Part shown: positions 38,452 through 47,392 of the stretch, piece after piece
How the letters are laid out: every line of letters starts with the position of its first letter
Numbering within the stretch: the first letter of the stretch is position 1
From: an uncultured Cellvibrionales bacterium
GTDB taxonomy: Bacteria > Pseudomonadota > Gammaproteobacteria > Pseudomonadales > Cellvibrionaceae
Direction: 5' to 3'
Assembly (NCBI GenBank): GCA_913020115.1
Contig: CAJWBQ010000012.1
Coordinates: 1-64,000, forward strand
Length of the DNA stretch: 64,000 nt
Notes under the pieces: generated by a model
What the model saw: only the letters and a program-made list of their open reading frames with translations
The model's database searches: none
What the model was told of the DNA's origin: nothing
Translations under genes and position numbers: made by a program

Positions 38452-39299
38452 AAGTGAGGTGCTAGTTCCGCCGGTGTTCGAAAGTGTTTGGCTTCGCCGC
38501 TCACGGGGCAGTTGAACATCAGTTCGTAAGCACAGAGCTGCAGATTTACATTTAGAGTTTTGCCGCTGCCGTGCAAACGGTCTCCCACTACGGGAAAGCC
38601 TTCTTCAGCCATGTGGCAGCGAATTTGGTGTTTCCGACCGCTGTCTATTTTCACTTCTACTAGTGTTTGCTGAACATTTGTCTGGAAAGACAACGCTCGT
38701 GCATGACTGCATGCTGTTTTTCCATCTACCGAATGTTTAATAGTGAGTGCCGTTTCGTAGTGAGGAAACTCTCCTTCTACAATGATCCGATAAATTTTGC
38801 TGAGTTCACGCTGTTCAAACAAACGACCTAAGGCTGCACTTGTGCCGCGTTCGTGGCCAATGATGATAAGCCCTGACGCCGCGCGGTCGAGGCGATGTAT
38901 GACGAAGGCTGGGCGCTGAGGCTGAAGGTTCATTTCAACCCAGCGACTGATGGTGCAGTGGTCCCCCCATTTAGATCCTTGTGAATACATGCCGTAGGGC
39001 TTAAACCAAATGCTATAAGCACCTTCGTCGGCAATGAGCAGGGCGGGGCTGGGGCTTTGATTGAGCACCTTTTCATTGTGGTAAAGATGAAGTTCGTCGC
39101 CGGCTTTTAGGCTTTTTTTGGCTCGACGCAGGCGTTGAGTTTTCTGTCCCCGGGTATGCCACACCGCCCCTTTTTGCATTGCAGTCTTTATCTGGCTTTT
39201 AGACAGACCACTGTTGCCCGCAAGCAAAGATGCTGCATCAAAGTGTGCGTTGGCATCTGTGAGGCTCAGATGGAATTCCTCAATATGGTCTTCACTCAT
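38448..39299 (-). CDS. RluA-family pseudouridine synthase
   Basis: The 283-residue enzyme has the catalytic motif VIHRLDRAASGLIIIGHERG with its Asp, and the later SGRKHQIRCHMAEEGFPVVG. An N-terminal S4-like region may be present (LSKSQIKTAMQKGAVWHTRG). It isomerises uridine in rRNA or tRNA; the exact site is unknown. It overlaps the putative anti-sigma gene by 4 bases, so it is expressed in the same operon as the sigma factor. Confidence 0.88.
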   Translation of the reverse strand: MSEDHIEEFHLSLTDANAHFDAASLLAGNSGLSKSQIKTAMQKGAVWHTRGQKTQRLRRAKKSLKAGDELHLYHNEKVLNQSPSPALLIADEGAYSIWFKPYGMYSQGSKWGDHCTISRWVEMNLQPQRPAFVIHRLDRAASGLIIIGHERGTSAALGRLFEQRELSKIYRIIVEGEFPHYETALTIKHSVDGKTACSHARALSFQTNVQQTLVEVKIDSGRKHQIRCHMAEEGFPVVGDRLHGSGKTLNVNLQLCAYELMFNCPVSGEAKHFRTPAELAPHF

Positions 39300-40186
39300 T
39301 GTGGTATCTTCGATACTGAGCTCAAGGCATGAATAATGGCATTCACTCGCTGCTGCAGTTCGCCCTGTTCAGGAGTTTTGTTAAGAGATTTTGATTTAGC
39401 TGATGTGGCCGTGGAAAGCTCACTTTCTTCAGTTGAGACTTCGGCAACATCCGATTCATCCGCGAAGCCCATTAAGCGGGACGAATCACGGTTGGCCGAG
39501 AGCTCATCTCTGACGTGTTTTGCTGACATATTGGTGTTTTTCAATTTTTTTATTGCGTAAGCGTTGTTCTGAAATTGGGCTAGATTCGGATATTGGCTTG
39601 CAAATTCATTAAAACGTAAATGAGCGTCGGCCAGTTTATTCTCTTTAATCAGCTGTTCAATACCGCCTAAATAACTTTCCGGCGAAGCCGCTATAATTTC
39701 TTGCTTGCGCTCCATTTGAACGGTTTTTTCTGCGACGTTCAGGCTGGCGGGCACAGCTCGCAAACTTACCGCGCCTACAGAGCTTACCGCCTTGGCACTT
39801 GCACTCGGACTAGGTGCCGCAAATGAACTTTGCTCAGAGCTAGGGCGGGGTGATGCTTGCAAGCTTACGGACTCGCTTACTGCATCCGGACTAGGCACTG
39901 CCGATGAACTTTGTTCAGAGCGCCCTTCGGGTGACATAAGCCACAACTCTTCGTTTAAGGTTTGCTCAGTGTTGGGTTGGATGAATACCATGCTCAGCGC
40001 TATTACCACGACACAGGCACTGGCAATCGCACTATAGTTCCACACTTGAAACCAGGGTTTAGCTCGGTTCTCCTCGGCGTGAAGTTTGGCCATAGCCAAA
40101 ACATTATCATCCAGGTGTTGAGGTGACGTGACCTCTTCAGCTTGTTGGTAAAGCTCGCTGAGTGTGCGGTCTTCTTGCTCGCTCAC
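39296..40186 (-). CDS. Putative anti-sigma factor, single-pass membrane protein
   Basis: The 296-residue protein has a soluble N-terminus (TLSELYQQAEEVTSPQHLDDNV), one membrane helix (about residues 49-68, AIASACVVVIALSMVFIQPN), and a Ser/Pro/Ala-rich periplasmic region. The latter has two related 27-residue blocks starting SEQSS, and the rest looks helical with LRFNEFASQYPNLAQFQNNAYAIKK. It directly follows an ECF sigma gene with a 1-base overlap, the usual anti-sigma position, but no zinc-binding H-x3-C-x2-C motif is seen. The role is inferred from position and topology. Confidence 0.6.
   Translation of the reverse strand: MSEQEDRTLSELYQQAEEVTSPQHLDDNVLAMAKLHAEENRAKPWFQVWNYSAIASACVVVIALSMVFIQPNTEQTLNEELWLMSPEGRSEQSSSAVPSPDAVSESVSLQASPRPSSEQSSFAAPSPSASAKAVSSVGAVSLRAVPASLNVAEKTVQMERKQEIIAASPESYLGGIEQLIKENKLADAHLRFNEFASQYPNLAQFQNNAYAIKKLKNTNMSAKHVRDELSANRDSSRLMGFADESDVAEVSTEESELSTATSAKSKSLNKTPEQGELQQRVNAIIHALSSVSKIPQ
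39806..39921 (-). repeat. Imperfect in-gene repeat, 81-base period
   Basis: The 35 bases at 39806-39840 recur with a few changes at 39887-39921, 81 bases (27 codons) apart. They encode the SEQSS...PSP blocks of the putative anti-sigma linker. Confidence 0.65.
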
Positions 40187-40749
40187 TACACCACCTCCTT
40201 AGAAATACTTATATCATTGCGTAGGCGGGTGCGCGCGTAGCGAATTCGGCTTTTCACCGTTTCGGGTTCTGCGCCCGTAATGTGTGCGATTTCTAACAAG
40301 CTAAAGCCCTCTTCTTTTAGCACAAAGGCCTCTCGTTGTTCACTGGGTAGTTGTTTGATTTTGGCCAGTAATCGCCACACAGTTAATTCACTTAAAGCAC
40401 TGCCTCTTGGCTCCGCGACTAGTGTATCCATATCATTTTCCGTTTGCGAAGCATCATTGATACGGTAGTTCTGACTGCGCAATAAATCGATCAGTTTGTG
40501 TCGCGCAATAGTGAAAAGCCAGGTTTTAAAATAACCCTGAGGCTGGTAGTTAGCGGAGCGTTTTATCATTGCGGCCCAAGTTTCTTGAGCGAGGTCTTCT
40601 GCAATGGTTTGACTGGGGCTGGCGCGAAGCAGAAAACGGTACAGCGCATCTTTGTGGCGTCCGTATAGCTCATTGAAGGCCTGAGCATTTCCTTTTGCAA
40701 AGGCCTTCATCAGGGAATCATCGCTACGTTTACTTAGAAACAATCTCAT
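40186..40749 (-). CDS. ECF-type RNA polymerase sigma factor
   Basis: The 187-residue protein has sigma region 2 (FNELYGRHKDALYRFLLRAS, DLAQETWAAMIKRSANY, FKTWLFTIARHKLIDLLR) and region 4 (LPSEQREAFVLKEEGFSLLE, GAEPETVKSRIRYARTRLR). Regions 1 and 3 are absent as usual for this class. It overlaps the upstream VWA lipoprotein gene by 20 bases and the downstream anti-sigma gene by 1. The signal it responds to is unknown; a cell-envelope cue is likely given the partners. Confidence 0.92.
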   Translation of the reverse strand: MRLFLSKRSDDSLMKAFAKGNAQAFNELYGRHKDALYRFLLRASPSQTIAEDLAQETWAAMIKRSANYQPQGYFKTWLFTIARHKLIDLLRSQNYRINDASQTENDMDTLVAEPRGSALSELTVWRLLAKIKQLPSEQREAFVLKEEGFSLLEIAHITGAEPETVKSRIRYARTRLRNDISISKEVV

Positions 40750-42481
40750 TTTCGGCGATTTGGCCCTGATCTAAAGAATGGGCTAACTCTACCAGAGTGA
40801 CCAGCTCAGCTCTATAGCCGTGAGGGTCATTGCCGCGGGATCCGCGAGCTAAGGTCAGCGCCTCATCAAAGCCCCAGTCACCCGTATACTCCCCGCCTTG
40901 AAGAATTTGTGCAAAGCCCGCAACAGCGCTGGCGAATTTAAGATTGTTGCTCGCCTTTGAAAAACTCCCTTGAATCGACTTCCCCAAAATAGGCTTACTC
41001 ATTTCGCGGCTCACACGACCTTCGATTGGTTTATAGCGCAGCTTTACAAACGCCAGCTCCTTGCCCTTATTGATCACCCGTTTCGAATCATTACTGCCAT
41101 AGCGTCGGGTTGGAATTTTTTCGCCGCCACTGTCGTGAAGTGCAATCTCATAGAGAGCCGTGACCGTATGTCCGGCACCGACATCGCCCGCATCCACCTT
41201 GTCGTTAGTAAAATCTTCCCGTTTTAGCAACCTATTCTCGTAGCCAATCAATCGATATTCCGCGACCCATTCCGGATTAAACTCCACCTGAATTTTTACA
41301 TCCCGAGCAATTGTCAGCAGTGTAGACTGCATCTCCCTAACAAGAACCTTGTGAGCCTCCTTAATAGAATCAATGTAAGCCGCATTACCGTTCCCCACAT
41401 CCGCCAACTGCTCCATTAGCGCGTAATTATAATTGCCACTACCAAAGCCCAGAGTGCTCAAAGCAATCCCCGATTCACGCTGCGACTTTATCAAATCCTT
41501 CAAAGCCTCATGGTTCACCGTGCCCACATTCATATCACCATCACTGGCAATCAGCACCCGATTAATTCCGCCCTTAATAAACGCCTGCCGAGCAATGCTA
41601 TAAGCCAACTTAATTCCCGCGCCGCCGTTCGTAGAGCCTCCCGCACGCAAATTGTCCAGAGCGCCAAGAATTTTAGCCTTTTGATTTCCCGGAGTAGATT
41701 CCAACACCACCCCCGCAGCGCCCGCATAAACCACCAAAGCAATCCGGTCCTCAGCATTCATCTGCTTCACCAGCATGCGAAGCGACTGTTTCACCAACTG
41801 CAACTTATAGGGTGACTGCATACTGCCAGAAACATCCACCAGAAATACCAAATTACTCGCCGGCCGCTCAGACAGCTTCGGCTCAAAACCCTTCAAGCCA
41901 ACCTGCACCAAATGCGTATTCCCATTCCAAGGAGAGCGCGCCACCTCCGTCTCAATAGAAAAAGGCTCAGTAAGATCCTCGCCTTGCGAATAGTCATAAT
42001 CGAAATAATTAATAAACTCCTCAGCCTTAACCGCATCGCTTGGCGGCAGCCGACCTTCCCGCATAATCATCCGCCGAACATTACTATAAGCCGCCGTGTC
42101 CACATCAATACTAAACGTAGAAACCGGCGCCTCACTCACCCGCTTAACAGCGTTCTCATCCTGCGGTAAATAATTTTCCCGATCACGCCCCTCAAGCTGC
42201 GGAAGAAAAGCCCGATCATAAGCCGGCCCAACTACCCCCGTATGAGCCATTTGGCTAAACACCAGCGTCTCCGGCATTGGCCGCACCTTTTTCCTTCTCA
42301 CCTCCTCATCATGCCCTGCCTTCAGCTCAATAGCCCCAGCATCCACATCAACAAACTCATCAGCCTTAGTTGAATCTTCAAGCCGAGCCTCGCTCCCAGC
42401 TTCATTGTGTAGATCAGTAGAACAGGCTGATATTGCAATCGCGAATACAATTGCAGAGATTTTAAATGGCAGATAACGCAT
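40730..42481 (-). CDS. VWA domain lipoprotein (YfbK family)
   Basis: The 583-residue protein begins with a lipoprotein signal (VFAIAISAC, lipidated Cys20). A YfbK N-terminal region follows (FSIDVDTAAYSNVRRMIMRE), then a von Willebrand factor A domain with MIDAS motif VFLVDVSGSMQS and the later SDGDMNVG, and a C-terminal DUF3520-type region (FVKLRYKPIEG). The VWA domain binds a metal ion and a protein partner. It heads an operon with an ECF sigma factor and putative anti-sigma factor, a pairing suggesting it senses or transmits an envelope signal. Confidence 0.9.
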   Translation of the reverse strand: MRYLPFKISAIVFAIAISACSTDLHNEAGSEARLEDSTKADEFVDVDAGAIELKAGHDEEVRRKKVRPMPETLVFSQMAHTGVVGPAYDRAFLPQLEGRDRENYLPQDENAVKRVSEAPVSTFSIDVDTAAYSNVRRMIMREGRLPPSDAVKAEEFINYFDYDYSQGEDLTEPFSIETEVARSPWNGNTHLVQVGLKGFEPKLSERPASNLVFLVDVSGSMQSPYKLQLVKQSLRMLVKQMNAEDRIALVVYAGAAGVVLESTPGNQKAKILGALDNLRAGGSTNGGAGIKLAYSIARQAFIKGGINRVLIASDGDMNVGTVNHEALKDLIKSQRESGIALSTLGFGSGNYNYALMEQLADVGNGNAAYIDSIKEAHKVLVREMQSTLLTIARDVKIQVEFNPEWVAEYRLIGYENRLLKREDFTNDKVDAGDVGAGHTVTALYEIALHDSGGEKIPTRRYGSNDSKRVINKGKELAFVKLRYKPIEGRVSREMSKPILGKSIQGSFSKASNNLKFASAVAGFAQILQGGEYTGDWGFDEALTLARGSRGNDPHGYRAELVTLVELAHSLDQGQIAENEIVSK

Positions 42482-42645
42482 AGCAATTCCTCGTTTAGTA
42501 GAGTGTTAATAATCTAAACGCAAGAATCCCAAAAAAGGGGTTAACAAATTTTTAAAAATTCCCCCGCACCTGGGAACGTGGTTTTACTGAACGAGCATGA
42601 ATTACGAGATTTTCAAAAAGCTTCAAAAAGGGAATCAAAAAGTAG

Positions 42646-42818
42646 GATCAGCAGCGTCTGCTCAGTTGCGCCCATTCAGAACGCGTCTTTTAGCCTTTCC
42701 CCTCTGACCAAGGTCATTTAGCGAGGACTGTTTGAGTCCGGCACGGGCGAGTTCCGCAGCGGCTTGGTCAGAGGGGAAAGGCGTGCGTTCGGGCGCAGCT
42801 GAGCAGACGCTGCTGACC
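42646..42818 (-). repeat. Structured palindromic intergenic element, copy A
   Basis: About 173 bases folding into nested stems. The outer arms at each end pair at 26 of 28 positions; inside them CTTTCCCCTCTGACCAAG pairs with its complement at the other side; the loop of about 52 bases contains GCGAGGACTGTTTGAGTCCG. Read on the minus strand it matches copy B (56890-57062): 51 of 52 loop bases agree, while the outer stems differ in a paired way. No transposase gene is inside. A similar GAGGACTGTTTGAG...GAGTTCCGCAG motif recurs, as far as I recall, in other gammaproteobacteria. Confidence 0.8.
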
Positions 42819-42828
42819 CGGGGGCGTG

Positions 42829-42875
42829 CCACAGTCCAAGACCCACAGCCCAAGACCCACAGTCCAGGATCCACA
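42829..42875. repeat. 14-base tandem repeat, 3.3 copies
   Basis: Units CCACAGTCCAAGAC, CCACAGCCCAAGAC and CCACAGTCCAGGAT, then CCACA, lie directly after element A. Units differ by one to three bases. Confidence 0.75.
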
Positions 42876-43088
42876 AAAAAGCAAAGTGTTTAGTTATAAG
42901 GCCAATCAGAAAGGGAATTTCTTCGATCGAGGGTCTAGGAGAAAGCGAACCACATCAATCCAGAGTTTACATAGAAGCAAAGGCCTTCGACCTAGAGATA
43001 CCAAAGCCGGGAGGGCCGCGCAAAAAACCGTAGCCTTGCGCTGACCCGAAAACCCGATCGCCCCCAAACAGAGCGACCGAATCAAAGC

Positions 43089-43898
43089 CTAAGCCCGGCC
43101 AATATCCGAAAGATACTTAGCCGTAATCTGCACAAGCGGTTTAAACACCTTAGGAGAGCCACAGACAACATGCCCAGACTCCATAAACGAATCGCCGCCC
43201 TTAAAGTCACTGATCAAACCGCCAGCTTCCTTAATCAGCAAAACGCCCGCCGCAAGATCCCACTCCTTCAGATTCATCTCCCAGAACCCATCGAAGCGGC
43301 CTGCAGCCACATAGGCGAGATCTAAAGCCGCCGCGCCGGGACGACGAATGCCGGCCGTTTGACTAGCAATCTCCTGAAGACAGGCCAAATAAGGTGTAAT
43401 ATTTTTAAACGCAAAGCCATTAAACGGAATACCCGTGCCAATTAAAGCACCTTCCAGACTGCGGCGGCCCGTCACACGAATACGACGACCGTTCAAAGCC
43501 GCGCCGCGACCTCGGCTTGCAGTAAATTCTTCTCGTTTAACAGGGTCCAGCACAACAGCGTGCTCAACCTGACCTCGGTATTTACAGGCAATTGACACTG
43601 CAAAATGAGGAATACCGTGAATAAAGTTGGTGGTGCCGTCTAAAGGATCAATAACCCACTCATAATCGGGGTTATCGCCCTTAATAAGACCGCCTTCCTC
43701 GCCGCGAATACTGTGATCCGGGTAAGCCTTGCGCAGATGGTAAATAATCTCTTTCTCAGCCGCACGATCAATTTCAGTCACAAAATCATTGCGACCCTTT
43801 TCTTCAATTGGGATAACATCAACGCGTTCTAAACCGCGTTCGATCAATTCACCGGCCTTGCGCGCTGCGCGCAGGGCGATAGTTAACATGGGTTCCAT
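43089..43898 (-). CDS. suhB: Inositol-1-monophosphatase SuhB
   Basis: The ATG at 43898 (MEPMLTIALRAARKAG) matches the E. coli start MHPMLNIAVRAARKAG; a TTG at 43913 would add 5 residues. The 269-residue enzyme has the metal-binding motifs IRGEEGG, WVIDPLDGTTNFIHG and EWDLAAG of the FIG superfamily. SuhB hydrolyses inositol monophosphate and also joins rRNA antitermination complexes in E. coli. The gene is divergent from trmJ, as in E. coli. Confidence 0.94.
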   Translation of the reverse strand: MEPMLTIALRAARKAGELIERGLERVDVIPIEEKGRNDFVTEIDRAAEKEIIYHLRKAYPDHSIRGEEGGLIKGDNPDYEWVIDPLDGTTNFIHGIPHFAVSIACKYRGQVEHAVVLDPVKREEFTASRGRGAALNGRRIRVTGRRSLEGALIGTGIPFNGFAFKNITPYLACLQEIASQTAGIRRPGAAALDLAYVAAGRFDGFWEMNLKEWDLAAGVLLIKEAGGLISDFKGGDSFMESGHVVCGSPKVFKPLVQITAKYLSDIGRA

Positions 43899-44166
43899 AG
43901 GGCACCAACTCAACGTTTATTTGTAAAAGAACAGAGGCCTGACTGGCCAGCAGTAGGCAGGGCGCGGATTGTAGCAAGCTTGTCCCCCCGGCTCCAGCCT
44001 CAATTTCGGGTATTTTACCCAATAACTATAGTCAAAACCGTGCGCTCTGCTCGACCAATTGGGGGCTTTAGGCCTGAGAGAAGTGACATTGTGGCGACGC
44101 AGAGCTAAACTGCGCGCTTTTTACAGCTTACTTTTGTGCTGTCACATTACCCTGGACAAAGTCGCC

Positions 44167-44958
44167 ATGAGCAATCCCACCTTTGATAATATTCGCATCG
44201 TATTAGTGAATACCTCCCACCCTGGTAATATTGGGGGGGCTGCGCGGGCTTTGAAGAATATGGGGCTCAGCCGCTTATACCTAGTAGCACCCAAAGAGTT
44301 TCCTGCTGATAAAGCGGTTTGGCGTGCCGCGGGTGCTCAGGACGTATTAGAAAACGCCGTGGTAGTTGATACCCTTGACGAGGCGATTGGCGACTGTGGT
44401 TTGGTGGTGGGCACAAGCGCTCGAGGCCGTCGAATTCCCTGGCCCATAGTGAACCCTCGCGAGTGCGGAGAACGCACTTGGTTTGAAGCGCAGCAACACG
44501 ACGTGGCGGTTATTTTTGGTCGCGAAGACCGCGGCCTCACCAACGATGAGCTGCATAAGTGCAACTACCATGTTCACATTCCTTCAAATGAGGAATACAG
44601 CTCCTTGAATCTGGCCGCAGCAGTGCAAGTCATCGCGTATGAAATTCGTATGGCGTGCTTGGCAGAAGAGGAGGGCAAACTGCCCAAATTTGAAGATTGG
44701 GACATGCCGCCGGCTAAACGAGACGCTCAAGAGCGTTATTTTGAACACCTACAGGAAACCTTAGAAGAGCTCGGCTTCCTAGAACCTGGCAATCCGCGTC
44801 AAACCATGACGCGCTTGCGGAGGCTCTACAATCGTGTGCGTCTCGATCAGATGGAGCTGAGTATTTTACGGGGAGTGCTCACCGCCACCCAAAATTTCAT
44901 TTTTCATACCCGCAAAAAATTGACCGAGGCTGAAGCAAATAAGCCATCTGCCGAATAA
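44167..44958 (+). CDS. trmJ: tRNA (cytidine/uridine-32-2'-O)-methyltransferase TrmJ
   Basis: The ATG at 44167 (MSNPTFDNIRIVLVNTSHPG) fits the family; an open frame back to 44059 has no family support. The 263-residue SPOUT methyltransferase shows the knotted SAM site NTSHPGNIGGAARALKNMGL and the later AVIFGREDRGLTNDEL, and YSSLNLAAAVQVIAYEIRMA. TrmJ methylates position 32 of several tRNAs. No iscR follows here, unlike in E. coli. A GGGTA-TTT-TACCC palindrome lies at 44008-44020 in the divergent gap. Confidence 0.92.
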   Translation: MSNPTFDNIRIVLVNTSHPGNIGGAARALKNMGLSRLYLVAPKEFPADKAVWRAAGAQDVLENAVVVDTLDEAIGDCGLVVGTSARGRRIPWPIVNPRECGERTWFEAQQHDVAVIFGREDRGLTNDELHKCNYHVHIPSNEEYSSLNLAAAVQVIAYEIRMACLAEEEGKLPKFEDWDMPPAKRDAQERYFEHLQETLEELGFLEPGNPRQTMTRLRRLYNRVRLDQMELSILRGVLTATQNFIFHTRKKLTEAEANKPSAE

Positions 44959-45068
44959 ATTATGTTTGCGCCAACGCAAGGTGCTGTTCAAGCGCTGGGT
45001 GGTGCGATAAAGTTGCGAGACGATGGGCCAGTGCGCCTTTGCGGATAAACAGTTACGGAGTTAGCAGT

Positions 45069-45398
45069 ATGAGCGTTTCATTTCAATCTTCTGTGTTAAG
45101 CAAGCCCCTGATGGCTATTGCCTTGATCGCAAGTTTTGCCAGTACCCAAGTTCTGGCGGCGGGTTCTGTTGCCGAAGGTAAGTCTAAGGCAGCGGCCTGT
45201 GGTGCTTGTCACGGTCAAGCTGGCATTAGTGCTAACCCCATGTGGCCAAACTTGGCGGGTCAGAAAGACGCTTATTTGTTGAAGCAGATGCGAGACTTTA
45301 AATCCGGCACACGTAAAGACCCCGTTATGTCTGGCATGGCCATGATCCTGAACGATAAAGACATGGAAAACCTGGCCGCTTATTATTCTAGCTTGTAG
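45069..45398 (+). CDS. Class I cytochrome c (c553-like), second copy
   Basis: The ATG at 45069 follows CGGAGTTAGCAGT; an earlier GTG-type start at 45039 is less likely. The 109-residue product has a signal peptide ending TQVLAAG, heme motif CGACH, and the axial Met region DPVMSGMAMILNDKDMENLA. It is paralogous to the cytochrome at 7764-8087. The Zorya-like gene starts 13 bases later, which may be read-through rather than a functional link. Confidence 0.88.
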   Translation: MSVSFQSSVLSKPLMAIALIASFASTQVLAAGSVAEGKSKAAACGACHGQAGISANPMWPNLAGQKDAYLLKQMRDFKSGTRKDPVMSGMAMILNDKDMENLAAYYSSL

Positions 45399-45411
45399 TT
45401 CATAAGCTTAA

Positions 45412-46668
45412 ATGGATTTTTTAAGCAGCTTACCTACCTTAAGCCTGCTGCTATTGGCCATCATTGCGTCAATGGCAGTGTGGTTTGTGGGGCCGGGTTA
45501 CAGTTCTATCAGCGTTAATCACTCTCCTACTATTCTCACCAGCACGGGTATCTTTGGCACCTTCTTGGGGGTGGCGCTTGGCCTGTTGAATTTTGACACC
45601 AGTGACATACAGGCGAGCGTTCCCGCCCTCATTGATGGTCTCAAAACGGCTTTTTGGACGTCCATTGCAGGTCTCGCCGGCGCTTTATTGGTTAAATTTC
45701 GCCATCTCACCGCGGTTGTCAAACAGAGCAAAGTTGTCGAGCAATATAAGGCGGCTACTGTTACCGATTTGGCGAACCTTTTAGGTTCTATTGACGACTC
45801 ACTGAAAAACTCCGATAGCGGTGGCCTGAGAGCCGAAGTGCAGTTGCTGAGAGAAGCGCAGGCGGTTCAATCTAAATCTTTAGCTCAGTCGCTTGAACGT
45901 TATCAAAGCGAGATGACTGAGGCGAATACGAAGGCCCTAATTGCGGCTTTGGAATCGGTCATGAAAGATTTCAATTCGCAAATAAACACCCAATATGGCG
46001 ACAACTTCAAAGAGCTGAACAAGGCTGTTGGCAAAATGCTGTTGTGGCAGGAAAATTATAAAGTTGAATTGGAAGCGCTGTTAAATACCCAGCGAACCAA
46101 TGGTGACTTATTAGATAAGGCCAGCGGTGCTTACGAAAAAATGGTGCAGCACTCTGAAGTATTTAGTCGAGTATCAGATTCTCTGGGCACCATGCTGGAC
46201 GCTCTGCAATCCCAATCTCAGGGTCTCGACGCGTATCTAACTCAGCTGGCTAACGTAGCGGAGAAAGCGTCTGAAGGGCTGCCAAAATTAGCGGGTAGAG
46301 TGGACACTTTAACCTCACAGTTAGCAAACAGCGTTGTTGAAAATCAGCGACAGGTGAGCGACTTCATGGGGGCATCGGCAAAGGCGCTGCAAGATACTTC
46401 TCTCGACATTAATCGCACTATGTCGAGTTCCCTGGAAGACGCGCAACGGGGTCTGCATGAGCGAGTAGAGAAAATGATAGAGCGCACCGAGCAGCAGGTG
46501 AATCGCTTGGATGATGCCATGGAAGATGAGCTGACTAAGGCCTTAAGTACATTCGGTTACCAACTGAGTTCTTTGTCGGAAAAATTCGTACAGGACTATT
46601 CTCCGTTGACGGAAAAGCTTCAAGCCCTTGTGCAGCTTGCTGATGATGAAACAACAAGTGTCAAATAA
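45412..46668 (+). CDS. ZorA-like MotA/TolQ/ExbB family stator protein
   Basis: The 418-residue protein has three membrane helices (residues about 9-26, 42-60 and 76-95) with ILTSTGIFGTFLGVALGLLN and GLKTAFWTSIAGLAGALLVK. This is the ion-channel core shared by MotA, ExbB and ZorA. A tail of about 320 residues is predicted coiled coil (many heptad-like repeats; MLDALQSQSQGLDAYLTQLA). A long cytoplasmic tail is typical of ZorA, whereas ExbB/TolQ have none. It is shorter than many type I ZorA tails. The next gene is a ZorB-type partner with a 26-base overlap, so the two should form a proton- or sodium-driven motor. Confidence 0.75.
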   Translation: MDFLSSLPTLSLLLLAIIASMAVWFVGPGYSSISVNHSPTILTSTGIFGTFLGVALGLLNFDTSDIQASVPALIDGLKTAFWTSIAGLAGALLVKFRHLTAVVKQSKVVEQYKAATVTDLANLLGSIDDSLKNSDSGGLRAEVQLLREAQAVQSKSLAQSLERYQSEMTEANTKALIAALESVMKDFNSQINTQYGDNFKELNKAVGKMLLWQENYKVELEALLNTQRTNGDLLDKASGAYEKMVQHSEVFSRVSDSLGTMLDALQSQSQGLDAYLTQLANVAEKASEGLPKLAGRVDTLTSQLANSVVENQRQVSDFMGASAKALQDTSLDINRTMSSSLEDAQRGLHERVEKMIERTEQQVNRLDDAMEDELTKALSTFGYQLSSLSEKFVQDYSPLTEKLQALVQLADDETTSVK

Positions 46669-47374
46669 CCCCCTAGAGGCGCCCCTGAGTGTTGAAGTAG
46701 AGCACGAAGAACACTGGGTGGCGGTGAGCGATCTCATGGGCGGCCTGATGATGGTGTTCATGTTGATCGCTGTTATCTATTTAGTACAGCTTGAAATAGA
46801 AACACGTAAAATTAAGGATGTTGCGCGCCTCTACGATTTATTGCGCACTCAGTTGTACGACGATTTATACGGTGAGTTTCGCGAAGATTTACCACGCTGG
46901 GGCGCTGAGCTAAATCGAGATTTAAGCCTTCGGTTTTACAACACCGAAGTGTTATTTGCCCACGGCGATGACGCGATCAAGCCTGCCTTCGAAAATATAT
47001 TGAATGATTTCTTCCCACGTTATGTGCGTATCATTACCTCGGATAAGTATCGCCCCGATATTTTGGAAGTAAGAATAGAAGGCCACACCTCAAGCGATTG
47101 GGGCAATTTGTCGGCCACGGGTGATGCCTATATTAAAAACATGGCGCTGTCCCAAGCCCGCACTCGAACCACCTTGAAGTTCCTTTTGTCTCAGCAGGCC
47201 GTGGTCGCCGACAAAGCCTGGCTAAAAGCTCATGTGACGGCTAACGGTTTGTCATCCTCGAAGTTGATTTTGGATGACGCCGGCGTAGAAGATAGTGTGC
47301 GTTCACGCCGTGTAGAGTTTCGTTTGCGAACCGATGCCGAAAGTCGAATAGCCACCATTCTGAACGACTTGTGA
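46643..47374 (+). CDS. ZorB-like MotB/OmpA family protein
   Basis: The start is set at the ATG at 46643 (a second ATG follows at 46646; the frame opens at a TTG at 46628); all overlap the ZorA-like gene. The 243-residue protein carries one membrane helix with AVSDLMGGLMMVFMLIAVIY; the Asp near its start fits the ion-carrying Asp of MotB/ZorB. A C-terminal OmpA-like peptidoglycan-binding domain includes EVRIEGHTSSDWG, ALSQARTRTTLKFLL and DSVRSRRVEFRL. ZorB anchors the stator to the cell wall. None of ZorC, ZorD, ZorE, ZorF or ZorG was recognised nearby; the third gene is a small Cys-rich protein. Confidence 0.75.
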   Translation: MMKQQVSNNPLEAPLSVEVEHEEHWVAVSDLMGGLMMVFMLIAVIYLVQLEIETRKIKDVARLYDLLRTQLYDDLYGEFREDLPRWGAELNRDLSLRFYNTEVLFAHGDDAIKPAFENILNDFFPRYVRIITSDKYRPDILEVRIEGHTSSDWGNLSATGDAYIKNMALSQARTRTTLKFLLSQQAVVADKAWLKAHVTANGLSSSKLILDDAGVEDSVRSRRVEFRLRTDAESRIATILNDL

Positions 47375-47392
47375 CAAGGCGGGCTTAGGAGC

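Larger units (their letters stand above)
42482..43088. other. 607-base intergenic region containing repeats
   Basis: No gene was accepted here. It holds the leader of the VWA gene, the structured repeat at 42646-42818, a 14-base tandem array at 42829-42875, and about 200 featureless bases before the suhB end. Confidence 0.6.

Noticed and set aside
39750-39960. CRISPR-like spacing of repeats in the anti-sigma gene
   Set aside because: Only two imperfect units, in frame and coding for a Ser/Pro linker.
42646-42818. Element A as an integron attC site or tRNA-like structure
   Set aside because: No attC core sites, no cassette array or integrase, and no anticodon or T-loop pattern; stems are too long.
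42662-42874. 70-codon frame on the minus strand across element A
   Set aside because: It follows the palindromic repeat and the 14-base tandem array; no start signal, and its sequence is explained by the repeat.
45412-47374. Reading the stator pair as flagellar MotAB or TolQR
   Set aside because: Three helices with a very long coiled-coil tail and an OmpA domain on the partner do not fit MotA (four helices) or TolQ/TolR (no tail, no OmpA domain); no flagellar or tol genes are near.
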